This document shows positions 18,725-28,671 of a DNA stretch of 64,000 nucleotides, one piece after another. Each line of letters starts with the position of its first letter. The first letter of the stretch is position 1. The notes beneath the pieces were generated by a model, which worked only from the letters and a program-made list of their open reading frames with translations, did no database searches and was not told where the DNA came from. The position numbers and the translations under genes are program-made. The stretch is taken from positions 12,636 through 76,635 of the forward strand of contig CAJLTA010000007.1 in assembly GCA_905209455.1 (NCBI GenBank). The letters run 5' to 3'. The DNA comes from an uncultured Collinsella sp. (GTDB lineage Bacteria; Actinomycetota; Coriobacteriia; Coriobacteriales; Coriobacteriaceae).

Positions 18725-19507
18725 CTAGCGACCTCCGGCCAGCACAAGATCCTGCAGCGCCGAGTAGACCTCAACGCGGCGCGGATCGTCCTGCTTGTCG
18801 ATGAGCAGCGCCATGGCACCGCGGATATCGCCCTTGGGCGCACCCTCGAGCGTATCCATAAACTCATTGGCAAGGTCGCGGCCGTAACGGTAGCCGCTCA
18901 TGGCGCGAGCCTCGCGCTCGATGGCAACGCGCAGCTTGTACGGAACGCCGGGGTGCAGGATATCGGCCTGCTCGCCGGCGGCCTCCACCGTGGTCTCGGC
19001 ATGGAGCTTTTGGTCAAGCAGACCGAGCGCCATGGCAAAGCCGTAGATGGTCTGCGCGGGGCTGGGCGGGCAGCCGGGGATGTAGACATCGACCGGCAGA
19101 ATCTTGTCCGTGCCGCCCCAGACGCAGTAGTTGTCGTAGAAGATGCCGCCGGTGCAGCCGCACGCGCCATAGGACACCACGATCTTGGGATCGGGTGCGG
19201 CCTCAAAGGCGCGCAGGGCCGGCATGCGCATGGCACGCGCCACGGCGCCGGTGTACAGCAGTACATCGGCGTGACGGGGCGAGGGCACGACCTTGATGCC
19301 AAAACGCTCGACGTCGAAGACGGGCGTGATGGAACCGAAGATCTCGATCTCGCAGCCGTTGCAGCCGCCGCAGTCAACACGGTAGACGTACACCGAGCGC
19401 TTGATCTTCTTAAGAAGGGTCGCCTTGGCCTTCTCGATGCTCTCGTCGAGCTCGATCTTGGTCGGGCGGTACTGGAGCCGCTCGGGCAAAAGCGTGGGTT
19501 CGGCCAT
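18725..19507 (-). CDS. hyfI: Hydrogenase small subunit, NuoB-like HyfI/HycG
   Basis: Carries the proximal 4Fe-4S cluster that links the NiFe site to the ferredoxin subunit. Cluster cysteines are in DCGGCNGCEIE, SYGACGCTGG and IPGCPPSP. The 260-residue length includes an N-terminal arm of about 50 residues. AAGGAGG precedes the ATG. It lies between hyfH and hyfJ. Confidence 0.93.
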   Translation of the reverse strand: MAEPTLLPERLQYRPTKIELDESIEKAKATLLKKIKRSVYVYRVDCGGCNGCEIEIFGSITPVFDVERFGIKVVPSPRHADVLLYTGAVARAMRMPALRAFEAAPDPKIVVSYGACGCTGGIFYDNYCVWGGTDKILPVDVYIPGCPPSPAQTIYGFAMALGLLDQKLHAETTVEAAGEQADILHPGVPYKLRVAIEREARAMSGYRYGRDLANEFMDTLEGAPKGDIRGAMALLIDKQDDPRRVEVYSALQDLVLAGGR

Positions 19508-19509
19508 GG

Positions 19510-20226
19510 TTACTCCTCCTTCGTTTCAAAATCCATGATGATGCCCTCGACCGGCGCCGGACCGGCGGGAATCTCGGGCGCATCGGGGTTGAGCTCGCGG
19601 TCGATATACTCCGGGTTCACGCCGTGGCCGCCTAGGTACTCCATGCCGGGGCCCTGGGGCTCGCCGGACGCAAGCGTCTCGTTGGCAGCCATGCCGTGCG
19701 CATTGCCGGTCTTTACGGCCGAGGCGGCGCGCAGGGCGTCGAGCTCGCGTTTGCACTCCTGGCACATACCGACGGTACGGGCAGCCTGCTCGGCCTCCAT
19801 GCCGCCGGCCTTTTGCAGCAGGCGCTTGGCGTAGTCGATCTCCTTGTGCGGGGCAAACGGCTTGCCGCAGCGCGAGCAGTGCTCGAGCGTATAGACGCTC
19901 TTGCTGGTGAGGTCGTCCTTACTCATGACGGCCAGCTCAAACTCCTCGGTGAGCTTGATGGCCTCCATGGGGCAAGCTTCCTCGCAGCGGCCGCAAAAGA
20001 TGCAGCGACCGTAGTCGATCGACCAGGTGATGGTATCGGCCGCAAGGTCAGTGTCCATGCGAATGGCATCGGCCGGGCACGCCACGCCGCAGGCACCGCA
20101 GGCGATGCAGAGCTCGGCATTGTGCTCGGGCTTGCCGCGCATGTCCTTGTTGGTGGGGAACGGCGCAAACGGATACTTGACCGTCGCGTCGCCGGCCTTG
20201 GCGTTGACCTTCCAAAGCTTCAGCAT
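19510..20226 (-). CDS. hyfH: Ferredoxin-like 4Fe-4S subunit HyfH/HycF
   Basis: NuoI-like electron carrier of the peripheral arm. Two 4Fe-4S motifs are visible, CIACGACGVACP and CIFCGRCEEACP, in the first 90 residues. A C-terminal region holds CSRCGKPF and CQECKREL, which look like an extra zinc or cluster site, as in HyfH/HycF. The length is 238 aa. The ATG at 20226 follows the hyfG stop by one base. Confidence 0.9.
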   Translation of the reverse strand: MLKLWKVNAKAGDATVKYPFAPFPTNKDMRGKPEHNAELCIACGACGVACPADAIRMDTDLAADTITWSIDYGRCIFCGRCEEACPMEAIKLTEEFELAVMSKDDLTSKSVYTLEHCSRCGKPFAPHKEIDYAKRLLQKAGGMEAEQAARTVGMCQECKRELDALRAASAVKTGNAHGMAANETLASGEPQGPGMEYLGGHGVNPEYIDRELNPDAPEIPAGPAPVEGIIMDFETKEE

Positions 20227-20227
20227 A

Positions 20228-22000
20228 TTAGAGCGCCTCCTCATCGAGCGGAGCGGCCATGGTGCCCTCGCCCGCAAGCGGCGACTTGTCGCGCCAGACG
20301 TTCTCGAACTGCTCCTTGTCGAGCACGTGGTCGCGCTTGGCGGCGACATCGGTCACCGTCACGCGGTCGGTGCAGGAGTAGCACGGGTCGAGCGAGCCGA
20401 CGATCAGCGCCGCGTCGCCCACGGTGTTGCCGCGGAACATGTAGCGCAGGACCGGCCAGTTGCTGTACGTGGCGGCCTTGGCGCGCCAGCGGTAGCACTT
20501 CTGGTTGTTGCCGAGCATGGCCCAGTGCACGTCCTCGCCGCGCGGCGCCTCGGTGGCGCCGATGGCGTACTTGTGCGGGGTGTACTCCCAATCCGTGGTG
20601 AGGATGGGGCCCGACGGGCAGTTCTCGAGCATGGTCTCGATCATGTCGATCGAGTCGTAGACCTCCTGGATGCGAACGGCGGTACGGCCGAAGGCATCGC
20701 AGGTGTCGGCCGTGGCGGCGTGCATCTTTTGAATATCGGGATCGGCGTAGCCGTCGAAGGGATGGTCAAAGCGCACGTCGCGGGCATAGCCCGAGCCACG
20801 CATAAGCGGGCCGACCGGCGAGAAGTCGCGTGCGATCTTGCGGTCCAGGATGCCGATGCCGCTCGTACGCTCAATAAAGTTGGGCGTGGAGAGCAAGACG
20901 TCGACGAGCTCCTGAACCTCGGAGCGCAGCTGGTGGATGGTCGTGAGCGTGGAGAGCTTCTGCTCGGCCAAAATGTCGCGACGCACGCCGCCGATCACGT
21001 TGAGGCCGTAGGTCTTGCGGTGACCGGAAAGCTTCTCGGCCAGGTCCATGGACTTCTCGCGGACGCGGAAGAACTGCTGGAAGCCGGAGTCGAAGCCCGT
21101 GTAGTGCGATGCCAGGCCAATGTTGAGCAGATGCGAGTGCAGGCGCTCAACCTCGAGCATGATGGCGCGGATGTACTGGGCGCGCGGCGGGACATGAATG
21201 TCCTGGGCGCGCTCGACGGCCTCGGCATAGGCCACCGAGTGGGCGCAGCCGCAGATGCCGCAGATGCGGTCGGCGAGGAACGTCACGGCGTCATAGTTCA
21301 GGCGCGTCTCGGCGACCTTCTCCATGCCGCGGTGCACGTAGAACAGACGGTAGTCGGCGTCGACGATCGTCTCGCCCTCAACGAACAGGCGGAAGTGGCC
21401 GGGCTCGTCGGAGGTAATGTGCAACGGGCCCATGGGGACGAGCGTGGTCTCCTTGCCCTTGGTGTCGGCCAAGAACTCGTAGTTTTCCATGTCGCTCGCG
21501 GGAGCGGGACGGAAGCGGTAGTCCATGGAGTCCTTGCGCAGCGGGTACAGGCCGCTGGGCCAGTCATCGGGCAACACCAGGCGGCGACGATCGGGCAGAC
21601 CCTCGGGAATCAGGCCGAACATGTCGCGCAGCTCGCGCTCGCCCCACACGCAGGCGGGGACGAACGGCGTCACGGACGGGAACGTCATCTTGGCGGGATC
21701 GACCTCGGCGCGGACGGTCACCCAGCCGGGATCCTCCCCCTCCATGGAGATGACGTAGTACACGGCGTAACGGCCGCACAGGCTGCGCTCATCGTTGCCG
21801 ATGATCACGGGAATCCAGCCGTAGCGCTCGTAGTACAGGTAGTGGACGGCCTCGGGCAGCTTGTCCTGCTTGACGGTGATCGTCAGCTGGTCCTCGCACT
21901 GCCACTCGACCTTCTCGATAGCGCCCGGCACTGCAGCACGCAGGGCCTCGACGTGGCTTTCGCAGCGACGAGCGTAGTCCTTCTTTTCAGGTTCTGCCAT
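20228..22000 (-). CDS. hyfG: NiFe hydrogenase large subunit fused to a NuoC-like domain, HyfG/HycE
   Basis: Catalytic subunit that reduces protons to H2. Residues 1-170 are a NuoC-like 30-kDa domain (WGERELRDMFGL). The NuoD-like hydrogenase domain follows. The L1 motif RICGICGCAHS is at 245-255 and the L2 motif DPCYSC at 538-543, giving all four nickel-iron cysteines. The C-terminal tail after CTDR is what HycI would remove, as in E. coli HycE. The length is 590 aa. It is in the middle of the hyf operon. Confidence 0.95.
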   Translation of the reverse strand: MAEPEKKDYARRCESHVEALRAAVPGAIEKVEWQCEDQLTITVKQDKLPEAVHYLYYERYGWIPVIIGNDERSLCGRYAVYYVISMEGEDPGWVTVRAEVDPAKMTFPSVTPFVPACVWGERELRDMFGLIPEGLPDRRRLVLPDDWPSGLYPLRKDSMDYRFRPAPASDMENYEFLADTKGKETTLVPMGPLHITSDEPGHFRLFVEGETIVDADYRLFYVHRGMEKVAETRLNYDAVTFLADRICGICGCAHSVAYAEAVERAQDIHVPPRAQYIRAIMLEVERLHSHLLNIGLASHYTGFDSGFQQFFRVREKSMDLAEKLSGHRKTYGLNVIGGVRRDILAEQKLSTLTTIHQLRSEVQELVDVLLSTPNFIERTSGIGILDRKIARDFSPVGPLMRGSGYARDVRFDHPFDGYADPDIQKMHAATADTCDAFGRTAVRIQEVYDSIDMIETMLENCPSGPILTTDWEYTPHKYAIGATEAPRGEDVHWAMLGNNQKCYRWRAKAATYSNWPVLRYMFRGNTVGDAALIVGSLDPCYSCTDRVTVTDVAAKRDHVLDKEQFENVWRDKSPLAGEGTMAAPLDEEAL

Positions 22001-22004
22001 GGTG

Positions 22005-23570
22005 CTAATTCACCTCACTTGTCTTGGTCTGGGAACTGAACACCATGCGGTAGAGAGGGGCCTCGTGGAGCTCTTCGACGCTCTGGTTCAAAACGACGGA
22101 CGTTGCATCCTCGACGCCGCTCGTGATGGCGACCGGGGTGGCGATACCGAACCACATGACCACGATCGCGAGGGCGATCTCGGGGATGATCATAAGGGCG
22201 GGCACCTCGTGGCGCTTCATGCCCTCGGGCGCCTTGCCGAAGATGGACTTGAGCGCGATGCCGGTAAGGGCGAAGTACACGCCGGTGAGGCCGATGGCCA
22301 CGAGCACGACCACCCAGATGGGACCGGACTGAACGCCGGCCACGAAGGTGAGGAACTCGGAGATGAACAGGGCGAACGGCGGGAAGGCGGCGAGCGCGAG
22401 CAGGGCGATGATGGTGAGCGCTGCCGTGACGGGAGCGATCTCGACGACGCCCTTGATCTTGTTCAGGTCGCGGGTGTGGTAGATGTGCTGGATGTTACCG
22501 GCCATGCAGAAGGCGAGCGCCTTCGTGAAGCCGTGGAAGATGCAGTGCAGCAGGCAGGCGGCGATACCGAGCGGGCCACCGATACCCAGGCACAGCGCGA
22601 CCACGCCGACGTTGTCGACGGAGGAGTACGCGAAGCGGCGCTTGATATCGTCCTGCTTGAAGATGCACAGGGCAGCCACCAGGATGGACAGCGTGCCCAG
22701 GATGAGCAGGAGCGTTCGCGGATAGGTGTCGCCCACCGTGATGATGGACAGGGAGTAGAAGCGGATGATCACCAGCATGGCGCACTTGAGCAGCACGCCC
22801 GAGAGCAGCGCGGAGACCGGGCTCGGAGCCTGGGAGTGCGCGTCGGGCAGCCAGGTGTGCATGGGGAACAGGCCCGCCTTGGTGCCGAAGCCGATGACGA
22901 TGAACGCGAACGCGAGGCGCACGAGCATCGGGTCGAACTGGTCGGCGTAGGGCATGATGGAGGTGAGGAAGGCGGCCTCATGCGCGTTGGGCATGATATC
23001 GGCGGCGTTCGCGTAGATGAGCAGCGTGCCGAACAGGCCGAAGGCCACACCGGCGGTGCAGACCATCGCGTACTTCCAAGACGCCTCGAGCGCCTGCTTG
23101 TTCTTGTAGATGCCCACGAGGAACACGGTCGACAGCGTAGTGGCCTCGACCGCCGCCCAGGTGAGGATGATGTTGTTGGACAGGCAGGCGAGCAGCATCG
23201 TGAAGACGAACAAGCTGAACAGCGCGTAGTACTGCTTGGTGCGCTCGGCCGGCATGGTCTTCTCCTCGATATCGATCTTGATATAGGAGATGGAGTACAC
23301 GCCGGTGATGAACCCGATGATGCCTACCAGAAGGACGAAGATCGACGAGAGCGAATCGAGATGGAGCCACAGGCCCAAAGCGTCGATATTCTGCCCGCTC
23401 GAGAGCATGGTTCCCGCGGTGACGACCGAAAGGACAAGGGTCGCCGCGACGGAGATGGTGTTGAGCCCCGCGAAGACGTTGTAGGACGTCGTCTTGGGGA
23501 GCGCAGCCATAATCAGGGAGAACACGAGAGGACAAGCGAGCAGGGCGACCGTCAGCATTGAAACATCCAT
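22005..23570 (-). CDS. hyfF: Hydrogenase-4 antiporter-like membrane subunit HyfF
   Basis: NuoN/MrpD-like proton-translocating membrane subunit with about 14 hydrophobic segments. Conserved charged positions are visible in WAAVEATTLS, FGTKAGLFPMHTWLPDAH and IFHGFTKALAF. The length is 521 aa, close to E. coli HyfF (526). Its presence with HyfD and HyfB gives three antiporter-type subunits, the mark of hydrogenase-4 over hydrogenase-3. Confidence 0.9.
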   Translation of the reverse strand: MDVSMLTVALLACPLVFSLIMAALPKTTSYNVFAGLNTISVAATLVLSVVTAGTMLSSGQNIDALGLWLHLDSLSSIFVLLVGIIGFITGVYSISYIKIDIEEKTMPAERTKQYYALFSLFVFTMLLACLSNNIILTWAAVEATTLSTVFLVGIYKNKQALEASWKYAMVCTAGVAFGLFGTLLIYANAADIMPNAHEAAFLTSIMPYADQFDPMLVRLAFAFIVIGFGTKAGLFPMHTWLPDAHSQAPSPVSALLSGVLLKCAMLVIIRFYSLSIITVGDTYPRTLLLILGTLSILVAALCIFKQDDIKRRFAYSSVDNVGVVALCLGIGGPLGIAACLLHCIFHGFTKALAFCMAGNIQHIYHTRDLNKIKGVVEIAPVTAALTIIALLALAAFPPFALFISEFLTFVAGVQSGPIWVVVLVAIGLTGVYFALTGIALKSIFGKAPEGMKRHEVPALMIIPEIALAIVVMWFGIATPVAITSGVEDATSVVLNQSVEELHEAPLYRMVFSSQTKTSEVN

Positions 23571-23573
23571 GGC

Positions 23574-24227
23574 CTACCCCTTCAATTCGGTCAGGTCGTG
23601 GGAGTCGAGCGACTTGGTATCGTTCCAAATCCTCACGACGACGGCGGACATGATGATGACGGCGAAGATGGCGTCGGTGGCGATGCCGATCTCGATGATC
23701 TCGGGGGCCGTGGGCGCGAGCAGAGCGAGCGTCACGTGGCTACCGTTCTCCATAAGGCAGTACCCGAAGATCTGCTTGAGGATGTTGCGCTGGGAGATGA
23801 TGCACGTGAGGCCGACGAAGAAGTGCGCGAAGCTGATGGCGAGGGCCGGAGTGGCCACCTCGGCGGTGGGCAGGCTCAGGCGCGTGACCACCGCGAAGCA
23901 GACGGCCACCTCCAGACCGGTGAGGATGATGGTCCAGGCCGGCTTGATGGAGGAGGTCAGCGTGCTATCGGCAGGCGAACCCATCTTCTTGTAGGCACGG
24001 TTGAGAATGAACGGAACGAGGATCACCTTGGTGACGAAGGCCGACGCGGCCCACATGAGAAGCTCGGTGGCACCGGTGGTGAGGCCCAGGGTGAGCAGCA
24101 CGCCCACCAGGACAACCGACTGGATCGCGTACCACTTGATGGCGGACGGGATGGTCTTCGAGACGACCACCATGGTGGAGGTCACGATCAGAAGACCGCC
24201 CAGGATATTGACTAACGAATAACCCAT
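23574..24227 (-). CDS. hyfE: Hydrogenase-4 membrane subunit HyfE
   Basis: NuoK-like small membrane protein with about six hydrophobic segments; 217 aa against 216 in E. coli HyfE. The LLIVTSTMVVVSK start and an acidic residue in the PEIIEIGIATDAIF segment fit the family. AGGAGG lies 6 bases before the ATG. It is tightly packed between hyfD and hyfF. Confidence 0.88.
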   Translation of the reverse strand: MGYSLVNILGGLLIVTSTMVVVSKTIPSAIKWYAIQSVVLVGVLLTLGLTTGATELLMWAASAFVTKVILVPFILNRAYKKMGSPADSTLTSSIKPAWTIILTGLEVAVCFAVVTRLSLPTAEVATPALAISFAHFFVGLTCIISQRNILKQIFGYCLMENGSHVTLALLAPTAPEIIEIGIATDAIFAVIIMSAVVVRIWNDTKSLDSHDLTELKG

Positions 24228-24237
24228 GTCCTACCTC

Positions 24238-25695
24238 CTAACCCATCCAACTAGAGGACAGAGGACCGGCGACGACGACCATGATCATGAGGACGACGAA
24301 CACGAACGCCATGGCGCGCGGAAGGGGCTGGCCGGCGGCCACGGTCTCGCTCGGCTCACCGGGCAGGACCTTACCCATCCAACGCAGGAACCATGCGAAG
24401 GTGGCGACGGTCTCGACGACCATGACGCACACGAGGACAAAGATGACCGTGTTGGTAGCACCAACCGCGAAGCCACCGGAAATGATCTGGAACTTGGAAA
24501 AGAACGTGCTCATGGGGGGCACGCCGGCGATAGCGGTCGCGGCGACCGCAAAGCCCACGCCCGTGACCGGGTACTTCTTCATGAGGCCCTGGATCTTGGG
24601 CAGCATACGGGTTCCCAGCGTGAAGCTGAGAGAGCCAGCGATGAGGAAGAACAGGGTCTTGGTGAACGCGTGGTTGAAGATGTGCTCGACGGCGCCGTTA
24701 AACGCCATCTGGCTTCCGAACACGGAGAGGCCCAGGCCAAAGAACACGTAGGCGAGCTGCGCGATCGTCGAGAAGGCGAGCAGGCGCTTCATATCCTTCT
24801 GGGGCAGGTACATGAGGAAGCCGAAGAGCATGGTCACGACGGCGTCGATGATGGCGACCCAACCGACGATCTCGGGGATATCGCCGGCGCTCGCAAGAGC
24901 GCGGGCGAACACGCACACGCCGACCTTAACCATGGACGCGCCATGAAGGTAGGCGGAAACGGGCGTGGGGGCCTCCATTGCGGAGGGCAGCCACATGTAG
25001 AGCGGGAACTGGGCGGACTTGGCCCAAGCAGCGAACAGGATGAGCAGCAGCACGACGGTCTTCATACCGGAATCGAGCTGGGAGATCGCGCTCAGCGCGA
25101 ACGTGCCGGTTCCGGCGAACAGGAAGGCCGCGCCGATGTAGAGTCCCAGAGCGCCGATATGGGTGATGATGAGCGCCTTCATACCGGCCTTCTTGGCCGT
25201 GGGCGTCATGTAGTAGCTGATGAGGCCCCAGGAGCACACACCGGTGATCTCGAAGAAAACGAGCTGGCCGACGATGGTGGAGCTGTAGGCGAGACCGGCC
25301 ATGGCGCCGATGAACGTGGAGAAGTACACGTAGAAGCGACGACGGGGCGCGTCGGGATGCTCCTTATTCTTATCGCTCATGTACGGGAACGAATAGATGA
25401 CGACGAGCAGGCCGATAGCGACGAACGCGGGTGCGAGCAGCGTGCTCATCCGGTCGAATATGAAGCCCATGACCAAGGTCTGGCCCATACTCGCCCAGGT
25501 TACATCGACCGCGTTCATGCCGTTTCCGGCAAACGTCGCGGCCAAGCCAACGGAAGCGACCGTGGCGATGCCGCCGGCAAAGGCGCAGATCCATTTAGCG
25601 TAGGGACGCGGCAGCATGACGATGAGCAGGGAGCCCAGCATGGGGACGGCGATCGCCACCATGGCAAAGAGGGACAAGCTCGATTCGATTGACAT
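24238..25695 (-). CDS. hyfD: Hydrogenase-4 antiporter-like membrane subunit HyfD
   Basis: NuoL/M/N-type membrane subunit of 485 residues (E. coli HyfD is 479). FFEITGVCSWGLISYY and WAKSAQFPLYMWLPSAM carry the conserved Glu and Lys positions of the antiporter fold. A downstream histidine lies in FNGAVEHIFNHAFTK. GGGAG precedes the ATG. It is one of the subunits absent from hydrogenase-3, so it is informative for typing the complex. Confidence 0.9.
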   Translation of the reverse strand: MSIESSLSLFAMVAIAVPMLGSLLIVMLPRPYAKWICAFAGGIATVASVGLAATFAGNGMNAVDVTWASMGQTLVMGFIFDRMSTLLAPAFVAIGLLVVIYSFPYMSDKNKEHPDAPRRRFYVYFSTFIGAMAGLAYSSTIVGQLVFFEITGVCSWGLISYYMTPTAKKAGMKALIITHIGALGLYIGAAFLFAGTGTFALSAISQLDSGMKTVVLLLILFAAWAKSAQFPLYMWLPSAMEAPTPVSAYLHGASMVKVGVCVFARALASAGDIPEIVGWVAIIDAVVTMLFGFLMYLPQKDMKRLLAFSTIAQLAYVFFGLGLSVFGSQMAFNGAVEHIFNHAFTKTLFFLIAGSLSFTLGTRMLPKIQGLMKKYPVTGVGFAVAATAIAGVPPMSTFFSKFQIISGGFAVGATNTVIFVLVCVMVVETVATFAWFLRWMGKVLPGEPSETVAAGQPLPRAMAFVFVVLMIMVVVAGPLSSSWMG

Positions 25696-25711
25696 AGTTT
25701 CTCCCTTCTCC

Positions 25712-26635
25712 CTACACGCCTACGACGACGAAGACGAACGCGAGGACCGCGATGCCGACGACGGCCCAGGTCTGGTTACCGAGCACCTTGAAGCGCGAAC
25801 GGGAAACGGAGTTCTCGAGCACGCCGCAGACAACGAAATCGACCAGGCACTTGACAAGGAAGACGACGGCGCCCACGAGAGCGGTGACGCCGATGGTCGC
25901 GGGCTCTCCCCAGGGGATGAAGATGGAGGTGAACCAAGCGACGACCACGACCTGCTTCATGCCCATGGCGAGCTTCATCATGGCCAGGGACGGGCCGGAG
26001 AGCTCGGCGAGCGGGCCCTCCTGGAGCTCCTGCTCGGCTTCGGCCTGATCGAACGGAAGCTTGCCGAGCTCCATATAGCAGGCGGCCGCGAAGGCGACGC
26101 CGGCGAGGATGACGGCGACGACGCTCGAGACGTTGCCCGTAACGATGTGCTGACCCATGGTCGCAATGTCCGTGGAGCCGCACACGATGGCGACGGTAAA
26201 CAGCGCGATGAGCATGGACGGCTCGATGAGCACGCTCATGAGGAGCTCGCGGATACCGCCGAAGCCCGCGTAGGCGTTGGAGGAATCCACGCCGGACAGC
26301 GCGAAGAAGAAGCGGGACAGCGCGAGCGCGTACATGATGGTGATGGCGTCACCAAAGACGGGCATGGGGCTCTCGAGCGTGAACATGGGCAGGCCCATGG
26401 CGAGCATGAACGACACCGCGAGGAACAGCGGCGGCATGATGCGCAGCACGAAGCTCGAGTCGGAACTCACGGACTCGGGACGCGCCATGAGCTTCGCGAG
26501 GTCCCGGTAATCCTGAAGGATGGACGGACCGCGGCGATTGTGCATCTTCGCGCGAATCACACGGGCGAGGCCGGAGAAGAAGGGCGCGACCAGCATGACC
26601 ACGAGGCCCTGCGCTATCGCAAGAACGATGTTCAT
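25712..26635 (-). CDS. hyfC: Hydrogenase membrane anchor subunit HyfC/HycD
   Basis: NuoH-like subunit that joins the peripheral arm to the membrane arm. About eight hydrophobic segments are visible. The loop MHNRRGPSILQDYRDLAKLM near the N-terminus and ELGKLPFDQAEAEQEL are the family's conserved charged regions. The length is 307 aa. GGGAGAGG precedes the ATG. Confidence 0.9.
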   Translation of the reverse strand: MNIVLAIAQGLVVMLVAPFFSGLARVIRAKMHNRRGPSILQDYRDLAKLMARPESVSSDSSFVLRIMPPLFLAVSFMLAMGLPMFTLESPMPVFGDAITIMYALALSRFFFALSGVDSSNAYAGFGGIRELLMSVLIEPSMLIALFTVAIVCGSTDIATMGQHIVTGNVSSVVAVILAGVAFAAACYMELGKLPFDQAEAEQELQEGPLAELSGPSLAMMKLAMGMKQVVVVAWFTSIFIPWGEPATIGVTALVGAVVFLVKCLVDFVVCGVLENSVSRSRFKVLGNQTWAVVGIAVLAFVFVVVGV

Positions 26636-26652
26636 AATATCCTCTCCCCTCT

Positions 26653-28671
26653 CTAGACCATGACCACGGCGAGCACGAGGAAGACCACGAGCGCCGCGAC
26701 GATGTAGCAGATGTATACGGAGTAGTTGCCGCCCTCGATCTTGGAGGCGAGGCCGGCCAGCTTATCGGCACCCTCGCTCGGTGCATCGACCAGGAAGCGG
26801 TCGGGCAGGGGCTCAACGCCCTGGGCGACACCGGTGAGCTTCTGGAACACGTGCGCGATGGACCAGCAGATCTTGGTGCATACCTCGCGCAGGGTGTAGA
26901 GCGGGCCCATGAAGAGTTCGACGTCGGACGCGAAGCTCGTGGCGACGACGGGCATGTGCTCGTTGGGCTCGTAGCCGCACGCCCAAGGGTCGGTCTTCTT
27001 AGCGGGGGCCTTGGCGCCGAGGCAGGACCTCAACGCGAACGCGAGGCCGGTGAGGACCACGAGCGCGATGGCGATCGCGGGGGTGGAGGTGGCGGCACCG
27101 GAAATCTCGTTCACGAGAGACACGCCCGAGGTGGCTGTGACGGCGGAGCCGGCAAGCACGCTCTGGGCGACGTCGCCCAGAACCGGGGCGATGACCGGGG
27201 AGCCGATTCCCAGTACCACGCAGATGGCCGCGAGGAGCATCTGCGAGAACAACATCGGAGCCGGGGACTCCTTGGCGTTCGCGGCCTCCTGGGAACGAGG
27301 GCTGCTCGCGAACGAGACGCCGTAGGCCTTCACGAAGCACGTGACGGCCAGGGCACCGGTGATGGCGAGGGCGGCCGCGGAGGCGACGGCGAACACCATG
27401 ACGACCGGGTCGGAGAGCGTCGAGATGTTGAACAGGGACTGGTAGGTGAACCACTCGGAAACGAAGCCGTTGAGCGGTGGGATGGCCGAGATGGCAAGGG
27501 CACCGATGAGGAAGCAGACGGCCGTGACCGGCATGCGGCGGAACAGACCGCCCATCTTCTCCATGTTGCGCGCACCCGTGGCATAGAGCAGGGAGCCCGC
27601 GCCGAGGAACAGCTCGCCCTTGAACATGGCGTGGTTGAGCGTGTGGTAGAGGGCGGCCATGAGCGCGATCGTCGCGATGACGTCGTTGCCCAGGGCGTGC
27701 GCCGTCATGGACGCGCCGACACCGAGCAAGATGATGCCGATGTTCTCGACGGAGTGATAGGCAAGCAGGCGCTTGATGTCGTGCTCGTGGAGGGCGTAGA
27801 CGACACCCAGGACCGACGAGATGGATCCGAAGACCAGGACCATGAGGCCCCACCAGAGCTGGACGCCCGAACCCGCGAGCAGGTCGAGACCGACCTTGAG
27901 GATTCCCAGGATGCCGATCTTGATCATGCCGCCGGACATGAGGGCGGACACGTTGGACGGCGCCTCGGGGTGCGCCTGGGGCAGCCAGGAGTGCAGCGGA
28001 ATGATACCGGCCTTCGCGCCAAATCCGAAGAACGCGAGGACGAAGCACGCGGAGGAGACGGCGGGTCCAAAGTCATGCGTACGGAAATCACTGAAGCTGA
28101 AAGAACCGCCCACGCCGTTGGTCATGAGCAGGAAGCTCGCCATGATGAGAACGAAGCCCACGTGCGCGATGACGAAGTAGAGCCAACCGCCCCTAATGGA
28201 GTTCTTGTTCTCCTCGATAACGACAAGGAAGTAGCTCGTAAGGGACATGAGCTCAAAGGCGACCAGGAACCAGAACACGTTGTCGGCGGTGATGACGAGC
28301 ATCATCGAGGCGACGAAGGTGTTCATAAAGAAGCCGGCGCGCCCGACCTTGCCCGGGTACTCGTCGAAGTAGGACAGACCGTAGATGAAGCCCGCAAAGG
28401 CGAGAATCGAGATGAGGACCACGATCAGGCCCGCAAGGCCGTTGAGCAAGAGCTCGAGACGGGCGAACGGGAAGAAGAAGACCGTGTTGAGGGACGAAAC
28501 GTCGCCAAGCACGGCCTCGAGGCCCGCGATGAACGACAGCACGGCCGCGACGGCGCCGATCAGGCAGCCGGCGGTCTTGGCGGCGTTATCGGCCTTGATC
28601 AGCAGAACCGAGGCGAGCGCACCGATGCACGAGACGGCAAGCGATGCGATAAACAGCGTCATGCTATCCAT
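26653..28671 (-). CDS. hyfB: Hydrogenase antiporter-like membrane subunit HyfB/HycC
   Basis: NuoL-like membrane subunit of 672 residues, the same length as E. coli HyfB as I recall it. It has about 16 hydrophobic segments, with VAFELMSLTSYFLV, FGAKAGIIPLHSWLPQAHPEAPSN and YHTLNHAMFKGELF carrying conserved charged residues. The start overlaps the hyfA stop by 8 bases, implying coupled translation. GGGAGCG lies 6 bases before the ATG. Confidence 0.92.
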   Translation of the reverse strand: MDSMTLFIASLAVSCIGALASVLLIKADNAAKTAGCLIGAVAAVLSFIAGLEAVLGDVSSLNTVFFFPFARLELLLNGLAGLIVVLISILAFAGFIYGLSYFDEYPGKVGRAGFFMNTFVASMMLVITADNVFWFLVAFELMSLTSYFLVVIEENKNSIRGGWLYFVIAHVGFVLIMASFLLMTNGVGGSFSFSDFRTHDFGPAVSSACFVLAFFGFGAKAGIIPLHSWLPQAHPEAPSNVSALMSGGMIKIGILGILKVGLDLLAGSGVQLWWGLMVLVFGSISSVLGVVYALHEHDIKRLLAYHSVENIGIILLGVGASMTAHALGNDVIATIALMAALYHTLNHAMFKGELFLGAGSLLYATGARNMEKMGGLFRRMPVTAVCFLIGALAISAIPPLNGFVSEWFTYQSLFNISTLSDPVVMVFAVASAAALAITGALAVTCFVKAYGVSFASSPRSQEAANAKESPAPMLFSQMLLAAICVVLGIGSPVIAPVLGDVAQSVLAGSAVTATSGVSLVNEISGAATSTPAIAIALVVLTGLAFALRSCLGAKAPAKKTDPWACGYEPNEHMPVVATSFASDVELFMGPLYTLREVCTKICWSIAHVFQKLTGVAQGVEPLPDRFLVDAPSEGADKLAGLASKIEGGNYSVYICYIVAALVVFLVLAVVMV